Source: an uncultured Ruminiclostridium sp. (lineage in GTDB: Bacteria > Bacillota > Clostridia > Oscillospirales > Ruminococcaceae). From it: a DNA stretch of 64,000 nucleotides. A program made the translations under genes and the position numbers. Below are positions 22,323 to 32,058 of this stretch, piece after piece. Below the pieces are notes generated by a model. It was given only the letters and a program-made list of their open reading frames with translations, ran no database searches and was not told the origin of the DNA. The first letter of the stretch is position 1; each line of letters begins with the position of its first letter. The stretch is from assembly GCA_934490165.1 (NCBI GenBank), contig CAKSTB010000014.1, positions 1 to 64,000 on the forward strand, written 5' to 3'.

Positions 22323-22924
22323 TGAGTACATATTCATTGTCGCAGCCATGCCCCTGCAGTATAGAAGTCGGGGGCATTTGTTATACATTAAATTTGAGTT
22401 TTGACCGTGTTTTATCAGCGTTTGAACTACTGAGCAGTGATGAGCTTGAAGACACCGATTCATTTGATGTTATCTTCGATTGGCTTGTAATTGCCCCGAA
22501 AGTCAAAAATCTTTCGGTAAGAGCCGATGTGGTTAATGAAATTTTCGATAAACTTATCAATTTTGATAAGGATGACTCTGACACAGAAGCAGAAACGATA
22601 AGCTTCGATCAGGATGCGCCTTATATTTATGCCGCATTTAGGCAAGCCTACGGCATCGACTTGTTCAAAGAGCAAGGAAAGCTACAGTGGTGGGAATTTG
22701 TTTCCCTTCTCGGAGCTTTGCCTTCCGATACACGACTGAGTGATATTATCGACATACGCACACGACCAGTTCCTGCACCTAACGGTAAAAATCAGGAACA
22801 GATATCGGCACTGTTAAAACTCAAAGCACAGTATGCAATTAAAAATCCTGTAAACAAACAATCTGCGCAGGACGGTTGGGAACGGTTATGGGGTATTCTC
22901 GAAAAACAGGCAGAAGAGAGGTGA
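22322..22924 (+). CDS. Bacteriophage Gp15-like tail chaperone
   Basis: The 200-residue product has the Gp15 order: YTLNLSFDRVLSAFELLSSD, then FDVIFDWLV, QDAPYIYAAFRQAYGIDLFK and LQWWEFVSLLGALPSDTRLS. This family, common in Gram-positive siphophages, precedes the tape-measure gene and acts as the second tail chaperone component. Confidence 0.82.
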   Translation: MSTYSLSQPCPCSIEVGGICYTLNLSFDRVLSAFELLSSDELEDTDSFDVIFDWLVIAPKVKNLSVRADVVNEIFDKLINFDKDDSDTEAETISFDQDAPYIYAAFRQAYGIDLFKEQGKLQWWEFVSLLGALPSDTRLSDIIDIRTRPVPAPNGKNQEQISALLKLKAQYAIKNPVNKQSAQDGWERLWGILEKQAEER

Positions 22925-22928
22925 GATT

Positions 22929-25900
22929 ATGCCGGAAAGCGACGGAAGAGTAGAATATGAAGTCCGTGCGGACTTAAGTAAAATAGACGCTGATATGGCG
23001 GAAGCCGGAAAAAAGGTTTCCGAAGCGGCTCAAAAAGGTGCAAAAAAACAGGAAGAAGTTGTCGAAAAGTCGCAGGAAAACATTTCACAGGCTGTGAAAA
23101 AAGCAAACGATGAAATAGAGAACGACAATTCCAAGACGCAAAAGAATATAACAGACACAGCAAAGAAGCAGTCTGACAAAGTAGTGCAAACCGAAAAGAA
23201 AAACAAGGAAGCTGTAACGCAGACTGCAAAAAAAGAAGGCGACAAAGTAGTTGATAACTATAAAAAGGATACACAAGAAATTATCAACAGCACCGATACG
23301 CTTTCTTCAGAAGTCGAAAAGAAAACTTCTGGCATAGGCTCAAAAATCGGCACAGGTCTTAAAGGTGTCAGAAAAGGCATCGGCGTTGCTGTTGGTGCAG
23401 GACTTGCCGCCGCAGGTACAGCTGTAGTTGCAACAACCGGCAAAGCTATTTCCGCAGCAAATGAACTTGATAAAGCAAATAATCAGCTGACTGCATCGCT
23501 CGGGCTTACTGCAGAAGAAGCAGAAAAATACGGTGATATCATTAAAAAAGTTTACGGCGATAATTACGGCGAAAGCTTTGATGATATATCCAACACGCTC
23601 GCTCTAATCAAGCAGCAGATGAAAGACGTCACAGACGATGAGCTTCAAAAGGTTATTGAAAGCGCATATCTTTTATCGGATACATACGATATAGACATTT
23701 CCGAAGGTATCCGTGGTGCAAATGCTCTAATGAAGCAGTTTGGCATTACAGCCAAGGAAGCATATAATCTCCTTGCTCAGGGCGCAGAAAAGGGCTTAAA
23801 TCAGAACGGTGACATAGCCGATCAGCTTGCCGAGTACAGCACTTACTATGCTGATATGGGCTTTACCGCTGAAGAAGCCATGTCTATGATGGCAGAAGGC
23901 GCAAAAAACGGTGCATTTCAAGTCGATTTTCTGAATGATGCTTTCAAGGAGTTTTCCATCAGAGCAAAGGACGGCAGTCAGACTACCGCTGACGGAATGG
24001 CACTGCTCGGGCTTGACGCAACAAAGCTCGGCGAAGAATTTGCCGCAGGCGGCGATCGTGCATATCAGGCATTCAAGCTTGTTAACGAAAAGCTCGCCGC
24101 CTGCAAAAGCGATGTAGACCGCAACGCCGCCGGTGTTGCGCTTTACGGCACAAAGTGGGAAGATCTCGGTGAAGATGCAGTTCTTGCTATGGCTCACATG
24201 GGTAATAGCATCGATAAAACCCGGGACAAACTGGGCGAAATGGAAGGTGTTAAATACAACAGCTTATCCGATATGTTCAACGGACTTTCCCGTACAATTG
24301 AACTGCTTCTGATCCCGCTGGGTGAACAGATTATTCCCGTACTTAAGGATATTATTGAGCTTATCGAACCGATTATTTCTGAGCTTCTGCCACAGATAAT
24401 TGAGCAGGTTAAGCCGATACTTGACAGCGTTTCCGAGCTTATTCCGCCGCTCATTGAACTGATCACCGGAATACTGCCGCAGTTTATGGAGTTGCTTAAG
24501 CCGATACTCGAAAGCGTTACACGCATTATTCAGAAGCTTGTTCCAATTTTGATCAAGCTTTTTGATAAGCTGTTACCGCCGATAATCAAGATCGTGGATA
24601 CGCTTCTTCCACCGCTTATGGAAGTGAACGAAGCATTACTGCCGATACTTGATGTTGTGATCGAACTGCTTACTCCGATTCTGGAACTTGTGGCTGATCT
24701 TGCCGAACCGCTCGGTACTGTTATCTCAGCCGTAGGAAAATTGTTATCAGCTGTTATCGGTCTTATTGATGGGGCATTATCGCCGATTATGCCTGTAATA
24801 TCATCGCTTGCGGATGTGCTACTACAGATACTCGGTCCGGCTCTTGATATTGTTGCGGGGCTTGTTAATTCACTTGCAGATGTTTTTTCCGGCGTTACAA
24901 ATTTCTTATCCGGTGATATTATGGGCGGCTTTGAATCTTTCGGAAATGGTCTTGTAAATCTGTTTGACGGCGTATTAAGTACGATTGATTCTATTTTCGG
25001 TACTAATCTCACAAATTGGTACAACGAAGTCAAGGAGGCTTGCCAAAAAATCGGTGAGGAAATGTATGCGGCGACGCATCAGGAAGAAATCAGAGCAAAT
25101 GAGCTGAGTACGAAATATAACGATCTGCAAAGCAATATGAACGCTTTTATCGTTAAAGAACTGCGAAGCGGAAAATCGACTGATGATGCACTGCAGTACG
25201 CCAAGGACAAATTTCTTAATACCGAAGAAAAAAAAGAGTATTTTAACAGTCAGCTCGCAGATTACATTAACAAGGATGTCGTGGACGGTTGGCGTAAAAA
25301 TATAGTAGATAATAATGGATTTTATTCAATGGGATATAAAGATGATGATAATACATCTCCTATAGTTCAATCAATCGCATCAGCAGCAAATGACGGAGCG
25401 AAGACTGCTGCGTCATACGTTGGTGCAGGGACAAATTATTCATATAGTAGCGCGGGGCAAACATCGTATAAAGCGCCTACTTATTCTTATACACCATCCA
25501 CATTCAGCGCATCTGACTATGCTTATATACCGGAAGAAAAAGAAGAAAATAAATCGGCAACCTCTTCAAGTAAAAAGGAAAAAAGCTCATCAAGCGCAAA
25601 GAAAAAAAGCTCAGCAAGCACAAAGAAAAAAAGCTCAGCAACCTCGGCTTTAAACAACAGTTCGTCGAGCGATATTCAGAATATAAATATAACATCTTAC
25701 ATTCCGACCGTGTGGGATGATGTTAGCACCGCTAACGCAAAACTTGCTGCCGGTATTGGAGCACGTAAGGTTGGCAATAGCAAATCGGGCAAGATAATCA
25801 GTGGATTATCTTCGGCATCGAAGGTATCGGCATCGGCAGAAAAAGCAGATGCCACACTTAACGACGTAGTATCAGAGTTGAAAAATCTAAAAACAGCACA

Positions 25901-26018
25901 GGAAAAGATGCAGTATACGCTTGATGTCACGCTGAAAACAAATGATTACACACTTGCAAAAGCTACCGTCAAGGGAATAAAGAAAATACAGAAGCAAACC
26001 GGTAAATCGCCATTATAG
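22929..26018 (+). CDS. Tape measure protein
   Basis: The product is 1029 residues. Residues 1-110 are coiled-coil and Lys/Glu-rich (KNITDTAKKQSDKVVQTEKK). Next comes a Gly/Ala-rich segment and a PhageMin_Tail-type core (about 160-440: SVYLLSDTYDIDISEGIRGA-like helices, AMLGLDATKLGEEFA). Residues 455-640 are dense in Leu, Ile and Pro repeats (LLPQIIEQVKPILDSVSELI). The C-terminal part has a Ser/Lys tract near 870-905 and a final helical domain. At about 0.15 nm per residue this predicts a tail near 150 nm (rule from other siphophages). Confidence 0.88.
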   Translation: MPESDGRVEYEVRADLSKIDADMAEAGKKVSEAAQKGAKKQEEVVEKSQENISQAVKKANDEIENDNSKTQKNITDTAKKQSDKVVQTEKKNKEAVTQTAKKEGDKVVDNYKKDTQEIINSTDTLSSEVEKKTSGIGSKIGTGLKGVRKGIGVAVGAGLAAAGTAVVATTGKAISAANELDKANNQLTASLGLTAEEAEKYGDIIKKVYGDNYGESFDDISNTLALIKQQMKDVTDDELQKVIESAYLLSDTYDIDISEGIRGANALMKQFGITAKEAYNLLAQGAEKGLNQNGDIADQLAEYSTYYADMGFTAEEAMSMMAEGAKNGAFQVDFLNDAFKEFSIRAKDGSQTTADGMALLGLDATKLGEEFAAGGDRAYQAFKLVNEKLAACKSDVDRNAAGVALYGTKWEDLGEDAVLAMAHMGNSIDKTRDKLGEMEGVKYNSLSDMFNGLSRTIELLLIPLGEQIIPVLKDIIELIEPIISELLPQIIEQVKPILDSVSELIPPLIELITGILPQFMELLKPILESVTRIIQKLVPILIKLFDKLLPPIIKIVDTLLPPLMEVNEALLPILDVVIELLTPILELVADLAEPLGTVISAVGKLLSAVIGLIDGALSPIMPVISSLADVLLQILGPALDIVAGLVNSLADVFSGVTNFLSGDIMGGFESFGNGLVNLFDGVLSTIDSIFGTNLTNWYNEVKEACQKIGEEMYAATHQEEIRANELSTKYNDLQSNMNAFIVKELRSGKSTDDALQYAKDKFLNTEEKKEYFNSQLADYINKDVVDGWRKNIVDNNGFYSMGYKDDDNTSPIVQSIASAANDGAKTAASYVGAGTNYSYSSAGQTSYKAPTYSYTPSTFSASDYAYIPEEKEENKSATSSSKKEKSSSSAKKKSSASTKKKSSATSALNNSSSSDIQNINITSYIPTVWDDVSTANAKLAAGIGARKVGNSKSGKIISGLSSASKVSASAEKADATLNDVVSELKNLKTAQEKMQYTLDVTLKTNDYTLAKATVKGIKKIQKQTGKSPL

Positions 26019-26029
26019 GAGGTACGGAT

Positions 26030-26374
26030 ATGACGGTGAAAATTAACAACATAGACTTGTCGGAATATATCACTGAATGCAATCTCCGTCATTCTTGTCG
26101 TGGTGAAAGCACATCGTATAGTCTGAATGGAACAGCATATACGGACAGATTCGGAGATTTTAAGATCTCCGGCTCTGTCGCTTTTGGCATAATTCCTGCG
26201 GCAAAATGGAAATCTGTTTTTACCATATTAAAAAGCAGTAGTTTCACGCTTGAAGTAAACGGCGATTCTTATACCGTTCATGCAAAAGGCGATATATCTG
26301 CACCATACGCTTATACCGATGCAAAGCTCGGCGATTGTTATAAAGATGTATCCGTGGAGGTGGAGGAGATATGA
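26030..26374 (+). CDS. Tail tip-region protein, 114 residues
   Basis: The small beta-rich product (NNIDLSEYITECNLRHSCRG, FKISGSVAFGIIPAAKWKSV, SFTLEVNGDSYTVHAKGDIS) sits between tape measure and the giant fibre, coupled by an ATGA overlap to the latter. A distal-tail or tube-to-tip adaptor role is likely; no family was recognised with certainty. Confidence 0.6.
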   Translation: MTVKINNIDLSEYITECNLRHSCRGESTSYSLNGTAYTDRFGDFKISGSVAFGIIPAAKWKSVFTILKSSSFTLEVNGDSYTVHAKGDISAPYAYTDAKLGDCYKDVSVEVEEI

Positions 26375-29300
26375 TTTCAGTATCATCGAATTATAACGCT
26401 GCCGCGATTAAAGCGGTTAGAAATGTCAATGCCAAGTTATCAATCGGCTCGGTCAATTTCGGCATAGATGATATTGTTTCTGTGGAATTAACGCGTTCGC
26501 CGTCGGATGGAGGAATTAGCGTCGGTGGGACATCATCAGCACGTTTTATTGCAACGTTCCGAGGAAGCGTTGATATTGAAGATAAATATGTCGTAACATT
26601 TTCTGTCGGATTTCCAACTGTGATGAAGATAGGCACATTCTATATCGTAGAGGTTCAACGCGATAAAGGGTTTACAACAATAGAAGCTTATGATCGGTTT
26701 TACTTTTTAGACAAACCCTGCAATTTCAACGGTAGTGCTGACGGTAAAATTTCAGCACTTCAGTTTCCTGCAACACATCAGGAAATGCTCGAGTATATCA
26801 GCAAAATTAACGGCTTTTCCCTGAGCGTAACCTGTGAAACTTTTGCAAAAGTAAAAACGAAACCGATTTATAACAGCGAGGCAACAAATCCGACAAATAA
26901 ATATTACACTTACCGTGAAATAATCGGCTTTATTGCTGCTTGCAACGGCTGTAATGCTCAGTTTGATGCAAACGATAAGCTGATATTTACACGTCCTTCA
27001 AACAGCGTTGAAACAGTAGATGAAGGCTCCTGTGAAAGCTGTACTGTTGCTCAGGATGACGGTTTTACCGTAAAAGGAATACGCTTTACAATAGGCACCG
27101 ATACTGCATTTTATATCGATGCAAATGGCACTGCTTACAATGAATCCTTACCGGGTATAATCGAAGCGGTTAATCCACTCGCCACCGTGGAAATAATGGA
27201 GTTTGTCTGGAACAAGCTCGGGGGTTATCACTATTTTGCCGTTAATGTATCAAGACGTGGCAGAGGGTGGCTGTTCCCTGATGATGTTGTAGAAGTAACA
27301 AGCAATGGAACAACTAAAAAAGCTACGATAACCGCTATTTCTTACTCACTCAGCAAAGACAGCGGATTTTCCGAGCAAATCACATCTACAGCGGAAAGCA
27401 CTGAACAGTCGTCAAACAGGTACAGTGCCGCAGGCGATCATACGTCTAATGCGGGTGCTGGGAAATATAACAGCACTACCATTATAAATGATCCCGTTAT
27501 AATCTCAGAAAAAACAAAAGAATACTTGAAATATGATTACAGCATAGTCGGATATAACGGCGAAGATAAAATCACTTATGGTCATGACAGTAATGATATA
27601 ATAGTACAGGGATATGTCTTAAGTCCTTATAGAAAACCGATTGCCAGCTCCGCTAAATATCAATCGTATACGTTTGTCAATACAAGCATATACAGAACAG
27701 TTACCATATATCCTTTTATACTGTATATGGCGAGTGAACAAAAAGACTCAGACGGTAATCTTTATACACTGTATTACGTGCGTCACGAGGTATATGGGGA
27801 AAAAATCGATGGAACGTCGTGGGAGGAAAAAGGAAATACGTTAACTACACGAAATGCAGATTGGGGGGGTGCCTTCCAGTACTCTAATATATATGCTCCT
27901 GATGATAGCTACCCATATGGAAGCGTTAATATATATTCTCAAGCGTACTTAACTAATAACGACGGCACTTATTCAGCAGCTACAAGCCCAGGTGTCGGGC
28001 GTGTTCCGTTTGCTTCGATGGCGGAGTATAATGCGGCTATGAAATTAACTCGCTCACCTGTTGAGAAAAAAGATGTAATTCAAGCTGTATCAAAAATAAT
28101 TGAAGCCGGCGGAACAGCAGATTTCCCCGAACTTGGAGAAACTGATGTCCTTTATATAGATAGTACCGATAACTCGGCATATAAATGGTCATCAAAAATA
28201 AGTGCTTATTATTGTGTAGGCAGAGATTATTTTTCGATTAAAAAAATTCGGTCTTCCGCTGAACCAAATTCATCTGAAGCCGAAATACTTGAAGCCCAGT
28301 TACTTCAGGATATGCGCTCGCCGACAGAATGGACTCTTCACGCTTCCTTTGTTCCCCCGAAAGGATATATATGTATAACTGAATTTGAAAGTGGTCAGCA
28401 CGGCATCAAAATAGGCGATGGAAATACTCCATGGTCAGAACTGCTATATGTCAATATTTATGACCTGTCGGGATATTTGAAATCCGATGAGATTGCGGAC
28501 TGGGCGAAAGCTGATGAAAAGCCCGTGTATACCGCCGAGGAGGTCGGTGCGGCGGCAAAAAAGCACACGCATACTAAATCGGATATAGCAGATTTTCCGA
28601 CACTGGGAACGGCGGCGGGAAAGAATGTCGATTACTTTGCAACGGCGGGGCATACGCATACCGCCGAGGAGGTCGGCGCGGCGGCGGAAAAGCACACGCA
28701 CATTAAATCGGATATAACAGATTTTCCGACACTGGGAACGGCGGCGGGAAAGAATGTCGATTACTTTGCAACGGCGGGGCATACGCATACCGCCGAGGAG
28801 GTCGGCGCAGCGGCGAAAAAGCACACGCATACTAAATCTGAAATAACAGATTTTCCGACACTGGGAACGGCGGCAGGAAAGAATATCGATTACTTTGCGG
28901 TGGCGGGACATACGCATACGGCGGCTGAGATAGGTGCAGCGGCGAAGAGCCACACGCATACGAAGTCACAAATAACAGATTTTCCGACACTGGGAACGGC
29001 GGCGGGAAAGAATATCGATTACTTTGCGGCGGCTGAGCACACGCATACAGTCGATGAAGTCGGTGCGGCGGCAGAAAAACATACACACACTAAATCGGAT
29101 ATCACCGATATGCCTGCGTCACTTCCTGCGAACGGCGGTAATGCGGATACGGTGGACGGCAAGCACGCTAATGCGTTTTATCCTGCAAAAGCAAATTTTG
29201 CTTTGGGGTTGGATTATAACAGCTTGACATCAAACGGCATTTTTGAATTGCTCGGAAATGAGTCAAATCCAACAAAAAACGCACCTAACGGCAATGATGC

Positions 29301-30432
29301 CAGTAACAATTTCTATGTTCAAGTGTTTGTTCATAGTACAGCCTTTCTTACGCAAATAGCTACATCGGTGAGATCGGACAAGACGCAATATATCAGATCA
29401 ATGAGCAACGGGACGTGGAACGCCTGGGGAAAAATAAAATCCGGTGACGCGGATACGGTGGACGGCAAGCACGCGAGTGATTTTGCGGTGGCGGGACATA
29501 CGCATACCGCCGAGGAGGTCGGTGCGGCGGCGAAAAAGCACACGCATACTAAATCTGAAATAACAGATTTTCCGACACTGGGAACGGCGGCGGGAAAGAA
29601 TATTGATTACTTTGCAACGGCGGGGCATACGCATACCGCCGAGGAGGTCGGTGCGGCGGCAAAAAAGCACACGCATACTAAATCTGAAATAACAGATTTT
29701 CCAACACTGGGAACGGCGGCGGGAAAGAATATTGATTACTTTGCGGCGGCTGAGCATACGCATACAGCGGCTGAGATAGGTGCGGCGACTGCGGCGAATA
29801 TCACGGCAGCGGTAAATGCTGTCAGCATAGGCGGCAGGAACATTGTTACAGGTTCGGAAACACTGACTATCGGAACAGGAAAACGTGCAAAAGGGCATTG
29901 GCGGACAAGCGGGTCTTCCGGCAACGGTGAAATACTCGGAACATTCCGGGAAAGTATGCCATCTTGTGGAGAAATAACGGCGATTAGTATAGATTGCTAT
30001 ACGCTCGGTGCGGAATATGGCATTACGCAGGATAATGTCCCACTAGACAAAGACAGCTATTATACGTTGTCATGCTGGGTGCGTAGCGGAAGCAGTAATA
30101 ATGCGCGTTGTGCATTACAGCCTTTTTGGAAGTCATCGACCGATAGTGGCGGCAGAAAATATTTTGTGGTAGGACCATCGTGGACACGATTGAGTTTCAC
30201 GTCCACAAAAAAGCCTGCCGCAACCGGTAATTATTCCGCCGGATATGTTCTGGCTGTACCGAATGACGATTACCCGGAACCGACTATATCGGTCTGTGGC
30301 ATAAAGTTGGAAAAAGGTAATAAGCCGACTGACTGGACTCCTGCACCTGAGGACGCAGAGCGCAGAATAACGAGCCTTGAGGCGAGAGTGGCGGCGCTCG
30401 AAGCGGCGGCGGTATCGGGAGGTGAGGTATAA
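26371..30432 (+). CDS. Giant tail-tip/fibre protein with HxH repeats and knob
   Basis: The product is 1353 residues. Residues 1-350 look like a tail-tip hub (FYIVEVQRDKGFTTIEAYDR). A middle part has WTLHASFVPPKGYICITEFE then GQHGIKIGDGNTPWSEL, as in hyaluronidase/Mtd-like N-termini. From residue 721 come four full 43-residue repeats and part of a fifth, each with KHTHTKS and GHTHTAE. A pyocin-knob-like segment (about 924-1033) lies between two ADTVDGKHA motifs. Then follow two more repeats, a carbohydrate-binding-like beta domain (about 1150-1320) and a terminal coiled coil (RRITSLEARVAALEA). It is the probable receptor-binding fibre; repeats likely trimerise around metal ions. Confidence 0.8.
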   Translation: MISVSSNYNAAAIKAVRNVNAKLSIGSVNFGIDDIVSVELTRSPSDGGISVGGTSSARFIATFRGSVDIEDKYVVTFSVGFPTVMKIGTFYIVEVQRDKGFTTIEAYDRFYFLDKPCNFNGSADGKISALQFPATHQEMLEYISKINGFSLSVTCETFAKVKTKPIYNSEATNPTNKYYTYREIIGFIAACNGCNAQFDANDKLIFTRPSNSVETVDEGSCESCTVAQDDGFTVKGIRFTIGTDTAFYIDANGTAYNESLPGIIEAVNPLATVEIMEFVWNKLGGYHYFAVNVSRRGRGWLFPDDVVEVTSNGTTKKATITAISYSLSKDSGFSEQITSTAESTEQSSNRYSAAGDHTSNAGAGKYNSTTIINDPVIISEKTKEYLKYDYSIVGYNGEDKITYGHDSNDIIVQGYVLSPYRKPIASSAKYQSYTFVNTSIYRTVTIYPFILYMASEQKDSDGNLYTLYYVRHEVYGEKIDGTSWEEKGNTLTTRNADWGGAFQYSNIYAPDDSYPYGSVNIYSQAYLTNNDGTYSAATSPGVGRVPFASMAEYNAAMKLTRSPVEKKDVIQAVSKIIEAGGTADFPELGETDVLYIDSTDNSAYKWSSKISAYYCVGRDYFSIKKIRSSAEPNSSEAEILEAQLLQDMRSPTEWTLHASFVPPKGYICITEFESGQHGIKIGDGNTPWSELLYVNIYDLSGYLKSDEIADWAKADEKPVYTAEEVGAAAKKHTHTKSDIADFPTLGTAAGKNVDYFATAGHTHTAEEVGAAAEKHTHIKSDITDFPTLGTAAGKNVDYFATAGHTHTAEEVGAAAKKHTHTKSEITDFPTLGTAAGKNIDYFAVAGHTHTAAEIGAAAKSHTHTKSQITDFPTLGTAAGKNIDYFAAAEHTHTVDEVGAAAEKHTHTKSDITDMPASLPANGGNADTVDGKHANAFYPAKANFALGLDYNSLTSNGIFELLGNESNPTKNAPNGNDASNNFYVQVFVHSTAFLTQIATSVRSDKTQYIRSMSNGTWNAWGKIKSGDADTVDGKHASDFAVAGHTHTAEEVGAAAKKHTHTKSEITDFPTLGTAAGKNIDYFATAGHTHTAEEVGAAAKKHTHTKSEITDFPTLGTAAGKNIDYFAAAEHTHTAAEIGAATAANITAAVNAVSIGGRNIVTGSETLTIGTGKRAKGHWRTSGSSGNGEILGTFRESMPSCGEITAISIDCYTLGAEYGITQDNVPLDKDSYYTLSCWVRSGSSNNARCALQPFWKSSTDSGGRKYFVVGPSWTRLSFTSTKKPAATGNYSAGYVLAVPNDDYPEPTISVCGIKLEKGNKPTDWTPAPEDAERRITSLEARVAALEAAAVSGGEV
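28531..29790 (+). repeat. 129-bp in-frame tandem repeats in the fibre gene
   Basis: Unit starts lie at 28531, 28660, 28789, 28918 and 29047 (last partial), then 29506, 29635 and 29764 (last partial). Spacing is exactly 129 bases, that is 43 codons. Copies are nearly identical, especially across the FPTLGTAAGKN-encoding part, so copy number can change by recombination. Confidence 0.92.
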
Positions 30433-30662
30433 TGCTGGACTTTGGAAAATGGATCGTCGAGGTCGCAGTGAACGGCGTTAAGAGCGGCAGCTTTGACAGA
30501 GCCTGGGCGGCTATGCAGCTTGGTAATCACTACAGCCGTGACAGAATAACGGCGGAGGATATTGCGAGGTTTGACGCGGAGATCGATGAGTATGAGGCAA
30601 AGATGAAGGCAGAGCAGGAAGAGATCAGCGACGAGCTGATTGAAATAACAGATGCCGAGTAA
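30432..30662 (+). CDS. Small acidic tail-region protein, 76 residues
   Basis: The product MLDFGKWIVEVAVNGVKSGS ... FDRAWAAMQLGNHYSRDRIT ends in an acidic coiled coil (YEAKMKAEQEEISDELIEI). It overlaps the fibre stop by one base and precedes the holin. Small XkdX-like proteins occupy this position in other Gram-positive phages, but the XkdX motif itself is not evident. Confidence 0.6.
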   Translation: MLDFGKWIVEVAVNGVKSGSFDRAWAAMQLGNHYSRDRITAEDIARFDAEIDEYEAKMKAEQEEISDELIEITDAE

Positions 30663-30682
30663 TCGGTAGAAAGGACTAAATT

Positions 30683-30901
30683 ATGAATAAAATTGACTGG
30701 AAACGCAAACTGACAAGCCGTAAATGGTGGTTAGCATTAACCGGATTTATAACCGGTTTGATAATTGCTTTCGGTGGATCGGACGAAACGGCTACTACTG
30801 TATCAGGATGCCTGATGTCAGGTGCAGCTGTACTGGCTTATACTATCGGCGAAGGACTTGCCGATAGCAATAACAAGGAGGATAAAACAGATGAGAATTA
30901 A
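30683..30901 (+). CDS. Holin
   Basis: The product is 72 residues. A basic head INWK-like (MNKIDWKRKLTSRKWWLALT) runs into a first span (about 17-31), then a second span (about 38-58: TTVSGCLMSGAAVLAYTIGE), and a charged tail (NNKEDKTDEN). Size, two spans and position before lysozyme are those of class II holins. Its last 11 bases overlap the lysozyme gene. Confidence 0.78.
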   Translation: MNKIDWKRKLTSRKWWLALTGFITGLIIAFGGSDETATTVSGCLMSGAAVLAYTIGEGLADSNNKEDKTDEN

Positions 30902-31988
30902 GGGATTTGATATCAGCCGTGCTCAGGAAACCATCAATTTTGATAAGATTGAGAAATCTGGGGCTAAATTTATTATACTTCGTGCGGGTATACGCTCTGA
31001 CGAGGATACATATTTTCGGCATAACCTTTCGGAGTGCCTGAAAAGGAACATTCCTTACGGGCTGTTCTGGTATTTTGAAGCCACTACAGACAAGGCTTTT
31101 GAAGAAGAACTTGCCGCTTGTAAAAAGGTGGTGAAAGGATTAAAACCGTCATATCCTGTATTTTTCGATATGGAGGAGCAGAAACAGATAGATGCTCTAA
31201 CTATCAAGCAACGTACTGACATGGCGTTGAAATTCTGCAGTGAAATGACTGCTATTGGTCTGCCGTCAGGTATTTATGCCAATCCGTCATGGATGCAGAA
31301 TTACTATGACCGCGATCGCTTAACTGGCATAGATATATGGCTTGCACACTGGACAAATAATCCTGATGTTCCGAGCAAGTTTAACTATGGTCAGAAAATA
31401 TGGCAGTGGGGAACAGAAATTGTTGATGACAGAGAAGTCGACAGCAACATCTGCTTTGTAGATTATCCTTCACTTACCTCAAAGTGGTATAAGGAGCATG
31501 GCGGCAAAACTAACGATTCTGTAAAAACAGACACCAAAAGTGAAAACAAAACATCGTGTTTTAAGTCCGGAGATAAGGTGAAGGTTAAATCAGGAGCATT
31601 TTTTTCAAATGGTATAAAGCCTATTTCGGCTGTTTATACCGCTGAATTTGTTATTCAGCGATTATCAAAAGATGGTACAGAAGCCTGCATCGGAATTGAT
31701 GGACAGGATACCGGATGGATGTTCTGTAAGGATCTTATATTATCAAAAAAGGTTGCTTCTGAAAACAAACCGACGTCTGATTCATTAAATTTAAAAGTCG
31801 GCGACATCGTGCGCATAAAAAACGGTAGCAAAACCTATGACGGTATGCCTATCGATGACTGGGTTTATTATAAACGCTTTTATGTTTCAAGCGTAAACGG
31901 CAATCGTGTAGTCCTCGACAAATCTCCGGATAGCACAGTGCTTGCGATAAATACAGCATTTAATATTACCGATCTTAAAAAAGTTTAA
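30891..31988 (+). CDS. GH25 endolysin (lysozyme) with two SH3-like wall-binding domains
   Basis: The product is 365 residues. The GH25 barrel (1-205) has Asp7 (GFDIS), Asp93 and Glu95 (VFFDMEE) and ends with IWQWGTEIVDDREVDSN. It cleaves the glycan between MurNAc and GlcNAc. Two C-terminal repeats (about 225-290 and 300-365), beginning FKSGDKVKVKSGAFF and LKVGDIVRIKNGSKTYDG, are SH3-like binding modules. The internal ATG with AAGGAGG was chosen; the longer upstream frame overlaps the holin. Confidence 0.9.
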   Translation: MRIKGFDISRAQETINFDKIEKSGAKFIILRAGIRSDEDTYFRHNLSECLKRNIPYGLFWYFEATTDKAFEEELAACKKVVKGLKPSYPVFFDMEEQKQIDALTIKQRTDMALKFCSEMTAIGLPSGIYANPSWMQNYYDRDRLTGIDIWLAHWTNNPDVPSKFNYGQKIWQWGTEIVDDREVDSNICFVDYPSLTSKWYKEHGGKTNDSVKTDTKSENKTSCFKSGDKVKVKSGAFFSNGIKPISAVYTAEFVIQRLSKDGTEACIGIDGQDTGWMFCKDLILSKKVASENKPTSDSLNLKVGDIVRIKNGSKTYDGMPIDDWVYYKRFYVSSVNGNRVVLDKSPDSTVLAINTAFNITDLKKV

Positions 31989-31998
31989 GAATGTAGCG

Positions 31999-32018
31999 GT
32001 GGGGCGGCAACGCCCCAC
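31999..32018 (+). terminator. Intrinsic terminator after the lysis genes
   Basis: GTGGGGCG-GCAA-CGCCCCAC is a perfect 8-bp GC-rich stem followed by TTTACTATTTTT. It ends the lysis module and sets off the methylase gene. Confidence 0.8.
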
Positions 32019-32058
32019 TTTACTATTTTTATATTTATAATAGTATAGGAGGTTCATA

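Noticed and set aside
28531..29790. Regularly spaced near-identical repeats that might suggest a CRISPR array
   Set aside because: The 129-bp units are in frame, encode 43-residue protein repeats, and have no unique spacers.
28444..29898. Minus-strand Arg-rich open frames
   Set aside because: Shadows of the HxH repeat DNA; low-complexity Arg/Cys/His composition and no start signals.
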